Of a DNA stretch of 64,000 bases, positions 45,168-54,079 are shown piece by piece. The stretch comes from DAOTEJ01 sp035454085. Its GTDB lineage: Bacteria; Pseudomonadota; Gammaproteobacteria; Burkholderiales; Burkholderiaceae_F. Location: positions 1 through 64,000 of the forward strand of contig DAOTEJ010000003.1 of NCBI GenBank assembly GCA_035454085.1, read 5' to 3'. The position numbers were made by a program, and so were the translations under genes. Position 1 is the stretch's first letter. Every line of letters starts with the position of its first letter. Below the pieces are notes generated by a model, which was not told the DNA's origin, did not search any database, and saw nothing but the letters and a program-made list of their open reading frames with translations.

Positions 45168-46111
45168 TGTGCGTCTCCTGCGGCTTGGCCCCGGCTCAAT
45201 GCGCGGGGCAGAGGAAAGGTCACATTTTCGCGCACACCGTCGAGCGTGCGCACACTGCGCGCGCCCAGGGCCCGCAAATGCGCGATGAGCTCCTCCACGA
45301 GCCTTTCGGGCGCGGACGCGCCGGCGGTCACCCCCACCCGTGCTGCATCGGCGACCCAGGCGGGGTCGAGCTGCTCGGCGCGGTCCACGAGATAGGCCGG
45401 CACGCCGAAGCGCTCGGCCACCTCGCGCAGGCGGTTGGAATTCGAACTCGTCTGGCTACCGATCACCAGCACCACGTCGACCTGCGGGGCCATGAAGCGC
45501 ACCGCGTCCTGGCGGTTCTGGGTCGCGTAGCAGATGTCGGCCTTCTTGGGCTCGGCGATCAGGGGAAAGCGCGTCTTGAGCGCCTCGATCACCCGCGCCG
45601 CGTCGTCGAGCGAGAGCGTGGTCTGCGTGACGTAGGCGAGCCGCGCGGGGTCGCTCACCTCGAGGCGACCCACGTCGTCGACCGTCTCGACAAGCAGGAT
45701 GCCGTCCTCGACCTGGCCCATCGTGCCTTCGACTTCCGGGTGCCCGGCGTGGCCGATCATCACGATCTCGCGCCCCTCGGCGCGCATCTTCACCACCTCG
45801 ACGTGCACCTTGGTCACCAGCGGACAGGTGGCGTCAAACACGCGCAGCGCGCGCGCCTCGGCCTCGGCCTCCACGCTGCGCGCCACGCCGTGCGCCGAGA
45901 ACACCACCGTCGCACCGGACGGCACCTCGTCGAGCGAACGCACGAACACGGCGCCCTTGGCGCGCAGGTCGTCGACCACCGTCTTGTTGTGCACGATCTC
46001 GTGGCGCACGTAGATCGGCGCGCCGTGCACCTCGAGCGCGCGCTCGACGATCTCGATCGCTCGGTCTACCCCTGCGCAGAAGCCGCGCGGCTGGGCCAGC
46101 ACCACGTCCAT
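45164..46111 (-). CDS. ispH: 4-hydroxy-3-methylbut-2-enyl diphosphate reductase
   Basis: A 315-residue iron-sulfur enzyme for the last step of the MEP isoprenoid pathway. The cluster cysteines are Cys12 (PRGFCAGVDRA), Cys96 (FDATCPLVTK) and Cys194 (ICYATQNRQ). The catalytic Glu126 lies in GHPEVEGTMGQ. ATG 46111 overlaps the TGA of fkpB by one base (TGATG), and its stop overlaps the next gene as GTGA, so the three genes are tightly coupled. Confidence 0.97.
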   Translation of the reverse strand: MDVVLAQPRGFCAGVDRAIEIVERALEVHGAPIYVRHEIVHNKTVVDDLRAKGAVFVRSLDEVPSGATVVFSAHGVARSVEAEAEARALRVFDATCPLVTKVHVEVVKMRAEGREIVMIGHAGHPEVEGTMGQVEDGILLVETVDDVGRLEVSDPARLAYVTQTTLSLDDAARVIEALKTRFPLIAEPKKADICYATQNRQDAVRFMAPQVDVVLVIGSQTSSNSNRLREVAERFGVPAYLVDRAEQLDPAWVADAARVGVTAGASAPERLVEELIAHLRALGARSVRTLDGVRENVTFPLPRALSRGQAAGDAQ

Positions 46112-46596
46112 CAGAGCACTCCAATGATGCGCACGGCGAGCCGCAGGGCGCGCCCGGCGAGGGGATGATTGAAGTCCACGGTCACGCTCTGCGGCCCAAG
46201 CGCCTTGAGCACGCCTGAGAACACACTGCCGTCCGGCGAGGTGAAGCGCACGGGGTCGCCGGCCGCGTAGTCGCCGCCGGCCTCGGCATTGGCGTCGAAA
46301 GTCTCGCGCGAGAGAGTCTGCACGAGATCCGCACGACGCGGCCCGTAGGCCTGCTCGGGCGCGAAGTCGAGCACGGCCTCGCTGCCCTCGACCAGACCGA
46401 CGAGGCGCGCCTCGAGTTCGGGTGCGAACTGACCCGTGCCCATCTGCAAGGTGGCAGGCTTACCATCGAACGTGCTGATCACGGCGTGCTCGCCGCCTTC
46501 GGGGTCGAGCACGCTCAGCCGGTAATGCAGGGTGAGGTAGGCGCCGGGGCGAACGGCCGCTGGCTCGGTCACCGCCTCAGGGGAAGAATGCGTCAT
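46111..46596 (-). CDS. fkpB: FKBP-type peptidyl-prolyl isomerase (SlpA/FkpB)
   Basis: A 161-residue SlpA-type isomerase with an IF domain inserted in the FKBP fold. LTLHYRLSV, MGTGQFAPELEARLVGLVEG and the terminal VTVDFNHPLAGRALRLAVRI are hallmarks. In E. coli fkpB also precedes ispH. The pairing is thought to reflect conserved operon structure rather than shared chemistry. The ATG is 29 bases from the divergent radC ATG. Confidence 0.94.
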   Translation of the reverse strand: MTHSSPEAVTEPAAVRPGAYLTLHYRLSVLDPEGGEHAVISTFDGKPATLQMGTGQFAPELEARLVGLVEGSEAVLDFAPEQAYGPRRADLVQTLSRETFDANAEAGGDYAAGDPVRFTSPDGSVFSGVLKALGPQSVTVDFNHPLAGRALRLAVRIIGVL

Positions 46597-46625
46597 GGCG
46601 CACGATTCTAGTGGAGGGCCCAGGC

Positions 46626-47300
46626 ATGACCATCAAGGACTGGCCCGAGGGTGAACGCCCCCGCGAGCGCCTGCTCGCCCTCGGCGCGCAGGCGCTGACC
46701 GACGCCGAGTTGCTGGCCATCTTCCTGCGCACCGGGGTCCAGGGACGCTCCGCCGTCGACCTGGCGCGCTTGGCGCTCTCCGAAGCCGGCGGCCTCAACG
46801 CCCTACTGGCGCTCGACTTGGAGCGCTTTGGCGCCTTGCCGGGACTGGGGCCGGCCAAGTTCGCACAACTGCAGGCCGTGGTTGAACTCGCGCGCCGCGC
46901 GCTGGGCGAGGAACTCGCGCAACGTGCAGCGCTGGATTCGCCCGCGCAGGTCCGTCAGTTCCTCAGCCTGCGCCTCGGGCGCCTGGGTCAAGAAGTCTTC
47001 CTGGCGCTGTTCCTCGACGCCCAGAACCGGCTGATCGCCGACGAAGTCCTGTTCACCGGCACCCTCACGCAGACCAGTGTTTACCCTCGGGAGGTGGTCA
47101 AGCGGGCCTTGGCGCACAACGCCGCGGCCCTGATCCTGGCCCACAACCACCCCTCCGGGCTGGCCGAGCCCAGTCGCGCCGACGAGCTGCTCACCGCCGC
47201 GCTCAAGTCAGCCCTGGCCCTGGTCGACGTGCGCGTACTCGACCACCTGGTCGTGGCGGGCAATCGCAGCGTTTCTTTCGCCGAGCGCGGCCTGCTCTAG
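46626..47300 (+). CDS. radC: RadC family JAB/MPN domain protein
   Basis: A 224-residue protein with a helix-hairpin-helix (LPGLGPAKFAQL, residues 71-82) and a JAMM metalloprotease-like motif: HNHPSG with His173, His175 and Asp186. Despite the name, a DNA repair function in E. coli was disproved. ATG 46626 was chosen over a start five codons upstream. It is read toward rpmB in many beta- and gammaproteobacteria, as here. Confidence 0.95.
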   Translation: MTIKDWPEGERPRERLLALGAQALTDAELLAIFLRTGVQGRSAVDLARLALSEAGGLNALLALDLERFGALPGLGPAKFAQLQAVVELARRALGEELAQRAALDSPAQVRQFLSLRLGRLGQEVFLALFLDAQNRLIADEVLFTGTLTQTSVYPREVVKRALAHNAAALILAHNHPSGLAEPSRADELLTAALKSALALVDVRVLDHLVVAGNRSVSFAERGLL

Positions 47301-47329
47301 CGGCCGTGCTTGCCCGGGGCTGCCTGGGT

Positions 47330-47359
47330 TTGGCATTCGACCGAGAAAAGCCTTATACT
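47330..47359 (+). promoter_or_regulatory. Sigma-70 promoter for rpmB-rpmG
   Basis: TTGGCA at 47330-47335 and TATACT at 47354-47359 are separated by 18 bases, each five of six to consensus. The rpmB start is 166 bases downstream, giving a leader of about 160 bases. Confidence 0.78.
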
Positions 47360-47524
47360 TTCGCGCTTTGCATCAGGTCTAGTGCAGTTTCGCCCGCAGC
47401 AGATGCGTCGGCGGTGCGCCAGACCACCCCAGCCGACGGCGGCGCGGGGCTCGGCCTGTCGGATCCCAGCGATCGACGCCGCAGCGGATGCGCCCCTTCG
47501 AAAGATTGATGAGAGGAGTTTGCG

Positions 47525-47758
47525 ATGGCACGCGTGTGTCAAGTCACCGGCAAGGCGCCGATGGTCGGCCATAACGTCTCGCACGCCAACAACAAGACCA
47601 AGCGCCGCTTCATGCCCAACCTGCAGTCGCGCCGCTTCTGGGTCGAGAGCGAAAACCGTTGGGTGCGCCTGCGCCTGACCAACGCTGGCCTGCGCACCAT
47701 CGACAAGCTCGGCATCGACGCCGTGCTGGTTGACCTGCGCGCGCGCGGCGAGATCTGA
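47525..47758 (+). CDS. rpmB: Large ribosomal subunit protein bL28
   Basis: A 77-residue bL28. MARVCQVTGKAPMVGHNVSH and NNKTKRRFMPNLQSRRFW are the diagnostic opening, and the end GIDAVLVDLRARGEI is normal. It has a purine-rich ribosome site (gagagga) before ATG. It precedes rpmG by 12 bases. Confidence 0.98.
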   Translation: MARVCQVTGKAPMVGHNVSHANNKTKRRFMPNLQSRRFWVESENRWVRLRLTNAGLRTIDKLGIDAVLVDLRARGEI

Positions 47759-47770
47759 TAGGAGTCGATC

Positions 47771-47938
47771 ATGGCCAAGGGCATCCGCGAAAAGATCAAG
47801 CTCGAGTCGACCGCCGGCACGGGCCACTTCTACACGACGACCAAGAACAAGCGCACCACGCCGGAGAAGATGGAAATCTCCAAGTTCGATCCGGTGGCGC
47901 GCAAGCACGTCGCGTACAAGGAAGTGAAGCTCAAGTAG
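47771..47938 (+). CDS. rpmG: Large ribosomal subunit protein bL33
   Basis: A 55-residue bL33: MAKGIREKIKLESTAGTGHF at the start and the end KHVAYKEVKLK. The Cys residues of the zinc-binding form are absent, so it is the zinc-independent type. A ribosome site taggag lies nine bases before ATG 47771. It is followed by a strong terminator. Confidence 0.97.
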   Translation: MAKGIREKIKLESTAGTGHFYTTTKNKRTTPEKMEISKFDPVARKHVAYKEVKLK

Positions 47939-47957
47939 TCGCCGTTCTCGCGACACG

Positions 47958-47987
47958 AAAAAAGGCCCGGCATTGCCGGGCCTTTTT
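47958..47987 (+). terminator. Rho-independent terminator of rpmB-rpmG
   Basis: AAGGCCCGGC and GCCGGGCCTT form a 10-bp stem with an ATT loop, extended by A/T pairs, and followed by TTTTTCTT. The flanking A run would make it work in the opposite direction too, for the convergent desaturase gene. Confidence 0.93.
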
Positions 47988-48095
47988 CTTGGTGCACACT
48001 TGGCTGTCGGCTGTCGGCGCCACGCGGAGCCGACCGAGGCAGAGCCAGCCCGCCGCTAGCTTGCGGTCCCGCCCACCGGACCCAACACCCCGCCC

Positions 48096-49313
48096 TCAGG
48101 CAGCGGCCACCAGCCGGTACGAACGCATGCGCAGCGCCGCCTCCTGCAACGAGCGGATGCCGCTGGCCTCGGCGCGTGCGATCCAGTCCTGCAAGCGAGC
48201 AAGCATCTGCTCGCGCGAATCGCTCGAGCGCGCCCAGATCGCGGCCAGTTCGGCGCGCATCTCCACCAGGGTCTGCATCACGCGGCTTTGCGCCATCAGG
48301 CCGTCGAGCGCCTGGCGCTCGGCTTGAGGAAGGTTGGCCACGTCCGAGGCCTTGAGCCAGCGCTTGAGCGACGCGTCCCGTGCGGCGCGCGCCGCCGGCG
48401 TGTCGCCCAGGCGACGCAGTTCTTCCTTGTAGGCGCGGCGCAGCGAGCGCGCGTAACGGGCCAGCAGGTCGTAGCGGTTGGCGATCACCGCCTGCAGGGT
48501 CTCGCCATCGACGGCGGCCTTGGGCTCGGCCATCCTGGGCACCGGAGCGCGCCGGTGCACGGTCGCCAGACCCAGCGCCGACAGGGCACGGATGTAGGCC
48601 CAGCCGAGGTCGAATTCGTACCACTTGACCGACAGCTTGGCCGAGGTCGGGAAGGTGTGGTGGTTGTTGTGCAGTTCCTCGCCGCCGATCCAGAAAGCCC
48701 AGGGCACGATGTTCGTGCTGGCATCCGGCGCGTCGAAATTGCGGTAGCCCCAGAAGTGCCCGATGCCGTTGATCACCCCGGCGGCGTGCACCGGGATCCA
48801 CAGCATCTGCGCCGCCCAGACCGCCAGGCCCAGCACGCCGAACAGCAGCACGTCGACCACCAGCATCACGCCGCAGCCGTGCCAGGTGAAGCGCGAGAAC
48901 AGGTTGCGCTCGATCCAGTCGGTGGGCGTGCCGTGGCGGTAGCGGGCGATCGTCTCGGCGTTGCGCGACTCCTCGCGATACAGCTCCGCGCCGCGCCAGA
49001 ACACGGTCTTGAGGCCGCGGGTCTGCGGGCTGTGCGGGTCTTCGGGGGTTTCGCACTTGGCGTGGTGCTTGCGGTGGATCGCGACCCACTCGTGCGTCTG
49101 CATCCCGGTGGTAAGCCACAGCCAGGCACGGAAGAACAGGGCCACGGCCGGGTGCAGGTCCAGCGCCCGATGCGCCTGCGAGCGGTGCAGGTAAATGGTC
49201 ACGCCGGCGATGGTGATGTGGGTCATCACCAGGGTCGCCAGGATCACCTGCCACCACGCCAGATCGAGCAGTCCTCCGTCGAGGAAGCTAAGCAATTGAT
49301 TCAGGCCTTCCAT
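48096..49313 (-). CDS. Acyl-CoA/fatty acid desaturase
   Basis: A 405-residue membrane di-iron desaturase. The three His boxes are HRSQAH (residues about 43-48), HRKHH (about 80-84) and HNNHH (about 215-219). Several membrane segments lie at 17-38, 55-70, 148-165 and 175-190. It should place a double bond in saturated acyl chains, probably at delta-9. The C-terminal 130 residues are a soluble helical extension with many Arg/Ala/Leu. It converges with rpmG and follows mscS. Confidence 0.92.
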   Translation of the reverse strand: MEGLNQLLSFLDGGLLDLAWWQVILATLVMTHITIAGVTIYLHRSQAHRALDLHPAVALFFRAWLWLTTGMQTHEWVAIHRKHHAKCETPEDPHSPQTRGLKTVFWRGAELYREESRNAETIARYRHGTPTDWIERNLFSRFTWHGCGVMLVVDVLLFGVLGLAVWAAQMLWIPVHAAGVINGIGHFWGYRNFDAPDASTNIVPWAFWIGGEELHNNHHTFPTSAKLSVKWYEFDLGWAYIRALSALGLATVHRRAPVPRMAEPKAAVDGETLQAVIANRYDLLARYARSLRRAYKEELRRLGDTPAARAARDASLKRWLKASDVANLPQAERQALDGLMAQSRVMQTLVEMRAELAAIWARSSDSREQMLARLQDWIARAEASGIRSLQEAALRMRSYRLVAAA

Positions 49314-49384
49314 GCCACCGCCTCTTGCGCCCGCTCAGGGCGCCTGTGTGTTTCGACCATCCGGCTCTTCAAGCCGATCCCCCC

Positions 49385-50788
49385 TCAGGGAGCCTCCATT
49401 CTACCGGGGGCCTGGCCCGAACCCATGAGGGTCGTCCCCAGCCCGGAAGGCACCGACACGAGGCGCACGTCGCGTTGCGGGAAGGGGATCGCGATCCCCT
49501 CGGCGCGGAAGCGGCGCAGGATCTCGAGCGCCATGTCGGAGCGTGCGCTCAGGGTGCCGTTTTGCGGGTCACCGATCCACACGCCGAGCTCCAGATCGAT
49601 GCCGTCGGCCGCGAAGCCGGTGAGGAAAGCCCCGGGCGCCGGATCGGCCAACACGCGTGGGTGCTTGGCCGCCACCTCGGTCATCATCGTCATCGCCCGC
49701 TCGACGTCCGAGTCGTAAGCCACCGACACCTTGACCACCGCGCGCACCGAGCTGTCGGTGTACGAATGATTGGTCACTGGCGTGGACACGAGCATCTCGT
49801 TCGGGACGATGGCCTCGGTGCCATCCATCGCCTTGATCACCGTATAGCGCGTGTTGATCTGGCTGACCGTGCCGTAGTACTTGTCCACGGTGATCAGATC
49901 GCCCAGGCGCAGGCTGTGGTCGATCAGGATGATGAAGCCGCTCACGTAGTTGCTGGCGATCCGCTGCAGACCCAGGCCCAGGCCCACGCCCAGCGCCCCG
50001 CCGAAGACCGACAGCACGGTCAGGTCGATGCCCACCGCCGACAGTCCGAACAACACCGCCAGCACCAGCAGCACGGCCTTGGCCACCCGCGACAGCACGA
50101 CGCGCAGGTTGGGCTGCAGCTGCGAGCGCATCAGCCGGCTCTCGATGGCCGCGGCGCTCCACATGGCGAGCAACACGGTGACCGCCACCGTGAACACCCC
50201 CATGAGCAGGTCCCACACGCTCACGCTGGACTTGCCCAGCGGCAGCTTCTCGTGCTCCAGGGCCTGCACGATCTCGCGCAGGAACCCCGTGATGTACAGC
50301 GCAGCAAGGACCCACAAGGTGATGGCAATCACCCGCTCCCCGCTCGCCAGCCAGCGAGCGTTGCGGAACACGGTGCGCAGCACGTAGACCGCCAGTCGGA
50401 TCGTTCCGAAGACCACGAGCAGCACGAAGGCCAGGCGTGAGAACTGCAGCAGCCCGGTGGCTGGCAGCAGGTGCAGTGCGCGCGCCAGCGTCGTGAAGGC
50501 CACCAGCAGGAGCAGACTCACCGCCGGAAAGGCCAGCCGCGCGGCGCCGCGCAAAGACAGGCTCGCCGCCTGCGCGGCGGCGCCTTCGCTGGCGTCCAGT
50601 TCCTGCACCTTGGCCTTGGCCCGGCGCGTCAGCTGCCGGCTCACCAGCCAGCCCAGGCCCAGCGCGGCGCCGATGGCCACGAACTGCCAGAGGATGGCCG
50701 GGCGCGCGAGGCCCTGCTCGATCGCCTCGAGCAGCTCGGCCAGCAGCGCGCCGGCCTGCTGCGCAGCGTTCGCCTCGGGCGTGCTCAC
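49385..50788 (-). CDS. MscS-type mechanosensitive channel
   Basis: A 467-residue small-conductance mechanosensitive channel with extra N-terminal membrane helices. The pore-lining third helix and beta domain are seen in SVFGGALGVGLGLGLQRIAS, followed by GFIILIDHSLRLGDLITVD, YYGTVSQINTRYTVIKAMDG and IVPNEMLVSTPV. The C-terminal domain ends in FPQRDVRLVS. It releases solutes on hypo-osmotic shock. The start is GTG 50788, overlapping the rsmB stop as GTGA. Confidence 0.92.
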   Translation of the reverse strand: MSTPEANAAQQAGALLAELLEAIEQGLARPAILWQFVAIGAALGLGWLVSRQLTRRAKAKVQELDASEGAAAQAASLSLRGAARLAFPAVSLLLLVAFTTLARALHLLPATGLLQFSRLAFVLLVVFGTIRLAVYVLRTVFRNARWLASGERVIAITLWVLAALYITGFLREIVQALEHEKLPLGKSSVSVWDLLMGVFTVAVTVLLAMWSAAAIESRLMRSQLQPNLRVVLSRVAKAVLLVLAVLFGLSAVGIDLTVLSVFGGALGVGLGLGLQRIASNYVSGFIILIDHSLRLGDLITVDKYYGTVSQINTRYTVIKAMDGTEAIVPNEMLVSTPVTNHSYTDSSVRAVVKVSVAYDSDVERAMTMMTEVAAKHPRVLADPAPGAFLTGFAADGIDLELGVWIGDPQNGTLSARSDMALEILRRFRAEGIAIPFPQRDVRLVSVPSGLGTTLMGSGQAPGRMEAP

Positions 50789-52281
50789 GGCAGGCCCGGC
50801 CCGCGCACCCGCTCGAGCACCGCGCCGAAGAATCCGTCGGTGCCGTGCAAGTGCGGCAGCATGACGAAGTAGGGAGCAAAGCGCTCGAGGTGCTCGACCA
50901 CGATGCCCTGCGCCTTGAGCACCTCGGCCGCCGGCACCACGCGGAAGTCGGGGTGGGCTTCCAGGAACTCGCCGATCACGGCCTGGTTCTCGCGCTCGAG
51001 CAGCGAGCAAGTCGCATACACCAGGCGCCCACCCGGCTTGACCAGGCGCGCTGCCGACGCCAGCACCGAGCGCTGGATCTGGTTCACCCGCTCGAGCTCG
51101 GGCTGGTCGAAGCGCCAGCGCAGGTCGGGGTTGCGGCGCAGGGTGCCGCTGCCCGAACAGGGTGCGTCCACGACCACGCGATCGAACTTGCCCGCCAGGC
51201 GCTTGATGCGCAGGTCGTGCTCGTCCCGGATCGCCTGGGGATGGACGTTGCTCAGGCCCGCGCGGCGCATGCGCGGCGTGAGGCCGGCCAGGCGCTTGGC
51301 GTTGATGTCGAAGGCGTAGAGCCGCCCGGTCGAGCGCATCAGTGCCCCCAGCGCGAGCGTCTTGCCCCCGGCGCCGGCGCAGAAGTCGCACACCATCTCG
51401 CCACGCTTGGGCTGCGCCAGCCGCGCGATCAGCTGGCTGCCCTCGTCTTGCACCTCGATCGCGCCCTCGCGATACAGCGGCCACGAGGTCAGGCCAGGCT
51501 TGCTGAACAGTCGCACGCCCTCGGGCGAGTAGCGCGTGGCTTCGGCCGTCACGCCGTGCGCGGACAGCTGGGCGAGTACTTCCTCGCGCTTGGCCTTGAT
51601 GGTGTTGACGCGCAGATCCAGAGGGGCGCCTACCTTCATGGATTCGATCAGCGCCTGGGCGTCGGGGTACTGGCCCACGATCGCATCGAAGAGCCACGAC
51701 GGCAGCTCGGCCTGCACCGACACCGGCGCGCGGTCTAGCCTGACCGCCAGAGCGTTCTTCAAAGCGGGAGCATCGCGCCCCACGGCACGCTCTTCCAGCG
51801 CGTCGATCCCGTGCTGACGCGCCAGCGTCACCAGCGCCGCGAGGCGGGGCGCGCGCACCGGCACGGCCGGCTGCATGATCCAATTGAGCGTGGCCATGCG
51901 CCGCACGGCGTGGAAAATGGCCTCGGCGATCAGGCTGCGGTCGCGCGCGCCGAGCTTGGGTCGCTCACGGAAGAAACGCGACATCAGCGCATCCGCCGGC
52001 CCGTCGAGCCGCAGCACCGAGGCCAGCGCGTAAGCCAGTTCGTCCACCACCAACGCCGTGATGCGCGGCGCCCCGCTCATGCGTGGCGCAAGGCGCGGCC
52101 CGCGCGCGTCCTCCGGCAGGGCCGGCTTGGGCGGGCGCGGCGCCGCCGCCTGGCGCTTGGCCGCAGCGATCTGGCGCTCCGTCAACTGGCGTCCGCTGCC
52201 CGGACGCTTGCCCGGACCCGAGGACCGGCGTGCACCGGCGCTGCGTCCCGGCGGCTTGCCGCGCGAACCCGCGCCGCTCAT
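50785..52281 (-). CDS. rsmB: 16S rRNA m5C methyltransferase (RsmB type)
   Basis: A 498-residue RNA cytosine-C5 methyltransferase. SAM motif CDFCAGAGGKTLALGALM, the catalytic motif VDAPCSGSGTLRRNP and YATCSLLERENQ with the two Cys residues are complete. The first 70 residues are a Lys/Arg/Pro/Gly-rich tail not typical of E. coli RsmB, followed by a NusB-like domain. Assignment to RsmB rather than another NOP2 paralogue is likely but not certain. ATG 52281 overlaps the purN stop as ATGA. Confidence 0.88.
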   Translation of the reverse strand: MSGAGSRGKPPGRSAGARRSSGPGKRPGSGRQLTERQIAAAKRQAAAPRPPKPALPEDARGPRLAPRMSGAPRITALVVDELAYALASVLRLDGPADALMSRFFRERPKLGARDRSLIAEAIFHAVRRMATLNWIMQPAVPVRAPRLAALVTLARQHGIDALEERAVGRDAPALKNALAVRLDRAPVSVQAELPSWLFDAIVGQYPDAQALIESMKVGAPLDLRVNTIKAKREEVLAQLSAHGVTAEATRYSPEGVRLFSKPGLTSWPLYREGAIEVQDEGSQLIARLAQPKRGEMVCDFCAGAGGKTLALGALMRSTGRLYAFDINAKRLAGLTPRMRRAGLSNVHPQAIRDEHDLRIKRLAGKFDRVVVDAPCSGSGTLRRNPDLRWRFDQPELERVNQIQRSVLASAARLVKPGGRLVYATCSLLERENQAVIGEFLEAHPDFRVVPAAEVLKAQGIVVEHLERFAPYFVMLPHLHGTDGFFGAVLERVRGPGLP

Positions 52282-52928
52282 GCGTTCACCAGGGTCAGCG
52301 AGGCGGCGGTCGCGCGATCGAGCGCGACCCGGCCGGACTCGAAGCGCGCGGCGCCGGCGAGCAGCGCCTCGAGCACGCGCGGGTACAGGCGGTGCTCCTG
52401 CTCCAGCACGCGCGCGGCCAGACTGGCCTCGTCGTCGTCGGGCGCCACCGGCACCACCGCCTGACCCAGGATCGCGCCCGCATCCACCGCTGCCGACACG
52501 AAGTGCACCGTGGCCCCGTGCACGCGCACGCCGGCGGCCAGCGCCTGACGGTGGGTTGCCAGGCCCGGAAACGAGGGCAGCAAGGAAGGATGAATGTTCA
52601 CGAGCCGGCCCTCGTAGCGCCGCACGAAGGCGGTCGTGAGCACCCGCATGAAGCCTGCCAGCAGCACCCAGCGTGGTGAGTGCGCGTCGATCCGGGCGGC
52701 GAGCGCGTCATCGAAGGCTTCCCGGCCGGCGAAGCTTGTGTGGTCCACGACCTCGGTGGGGATGCCCTGCGCCTGCGCCACCGCCAGGCCACCGGCTTGC
52801 GGGCGGTTGCTGATCACCGCCGCGACGCGTGCGTCATGCCGGTCCGTCCAGGCCTCGCGACGCGCGGCAGCCAGGATCGCGTCGAGGTTGCTGCCGCGCC
52901 CCGAGATCAGGATGACGATGTTTTGCAT
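52278..52928 (-). CDS. purN: Phosphoribosylglycinamide formyltransferase
   Basis: A 216-residue enzyme transferring formyl from 10-formyl-THF to GAR in purine synthesis. The opening ILISGRGSNLDAIL is standard. Catalytic residues Asn111, His113 and Asp149 are found in LVNIHPSLLPSFPG and AAVDAGAILGQ. It is the first gene of purN-rsmB-mscS on the minus strand and is divergent from ribF. Confidence 0.96.
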   Translation of the reverse strand: MQNIVILISGRGSNLDAILAAARREAWTDRHDARVAAVISNRPQAGGLAVAQAQGIPTEVVDHTSFAGREAFDDALAARIDAHSPRWVLLAGFMRVLTTAFVRRYEGRLVNIHPSLLPSFPGLATHRQALAAGVRVHGATVHFVSAAVDAGAILGQAVVPVAPDDDEASLAARVLEQEHRLYPRVLEALLAGAARFESGRVALDRATAASLTLVNA

Positions 52929-53005
52929 CGGCCGATTCTAGCCGTGGGCCCGCGCCGCGCCGCGCGCGGCGGTGCCGCCGGGGCAGGGGCTGCCGGGTGG
53001 CCACC

Positions 53006-53011
53006 TATAAT
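53006..53011 (+). promoter_or_regulatory. -10 element of the ribF-ileS operon
   Basis: A perfect TATAAT lies 38 bases upstream of the ribF ATG. No good -35 hexamer stands 16 to 18 bases upstream, and there is no TG extension, so an activator may be needed or the promoter is weak. Confidence 0.55.
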
Positions 53012-53049
53012 TCGCGCCTCTTCGGTCACCGGCCTTTCGCTTGCTCAAC

Positions 53050-54012
53050 ATGAGGGTCTTCCGCGGCCCGCCACCCGCCGCCGAGCGCGCGCCCTGCGCG
53101 CTCACGATCGGCAACTTCGACGGCGTCCATCGCGGCCACCGAGCCCTGCTCGGCCGCGTGGTCGAGGCCGCGCGCGCCCGCGGGTTGCTGGCTGCGGCCA
53201 TGACCTTCGAGCCGCATCCGCGCGAGTTCTTCACGCCGCAGGCCGCTCCCGCGCGCGTGGCCAACATCCGCGACAAGCTGCAGGCACTGGCGGCGACGGG
53301 ACTGGATCGCGTCTTCGTGCAACCCTTCAACCGGCGCTTCGCGGGCTTGAGCGCGGAGCAGTTCGTCGAGCAGGTGCTGATCGAAGCCTGCCAGGCGCGC
53401 TGGCTGATGGTGGGGCATGACTTTCGCTTTGGCGCGCGGCGCGCGGGCGACATCGGCCTGCTGCAGGCCTACGCCGAGCGCGGAGCCTTCGAGGTGCACG
53501 AACTGCCGGTGGTGGCCGACGGCGCCGAGCGCGTCTCGAGCTCGGCGGTGCGTGCCGCGCTGGCCGCGGGCGAGCTCGACCGCGCGGCGCAGTTGCTCGG
53601 CCACGGCTACACCATCAGCGGCCGCGTCCTGCACGGCGCCAAGCTCGGACGCAGCATCGGCTTTCCCACGCTCAACCTGCGCGTGGCGGGCGACCGCTCG
53701 GGCGGCCGCCCTGCCCTGCAAGGCGTCTACACCGTGCGCGTGCACGGGCTGGGCCCCGCCCCGCTGCCCGGCGTGGCGAGCCTGGGCCTGCGCCCCACGG
53801 TCAACGCCGACGGGCGCTGGCTGCTCGAGGTGCATCTGTTCGACTTTGCCGATCAGGTCTACGGCCGGCTGGTGCGCGTGGAGTTCGTCCACAAACTGCG
53901 CGACGAAGAGCGCTACGACACGCTGGACGAACTGGTCGCCGCCATCACGCGCGACGCCGAGCGCGCCCGGGCGCTGCTCGAGGTGCCCGGCACCGTGCCT
54001 GCACCGCCCTGA
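53050..54012 (+). CDS. ribF: Bifunctional riboflavin kinase / FAD synthetase
   Basis: A 320-residue enzyme making FMN and FAD. The FAD synthetase (adenylyltransferase) half has IGNFDGVHRGHRALL, MTFEPHPREFF and VGHDFRFGARRAGD. The riboflavin kinase half has GRVLHGAKLGRSIGFPTLNL and GVYTVRVHG with GLRPTVN. ATG 53050 was preferred to TTG 53041. It starts a plus-strand run in which ribF-ileS-lspA is the standard order. Confidence 0.96.
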   Translation: MRVFRGPPPAAERAPCALTIGNFDGVHRGHRALLGRVVEAARARGLLAAAMTFEPHPREFFTPQAAPARVANIRDKLQALAATGLDRVFVQPFNRRFAGLSAEQFVEQVLIEACQARWLMVGHDFRFGARRAGDIGLLQAYAERGAFEVHELPVVADGAERVSSSAVRAALAAGELDRAAQLLGHGYTISGRVLHGAKLGRSIGFPTLNLRVAGDRSGGRPALQGVYTVRVHGLGPAPLPGVASLGLRPTVNADGRWLLEVHLFDFADQVYGRLVRVEFVHKLRDEERYDTLDELVAAITRDAERARALLEVPGTVPAPP

Positions 54013-54079
54013 GAACACCGACAAATCCGCCCTTCACACCCCACCCTTGAAGAGCCCGAGGGGGCCAAGGAGAACCACG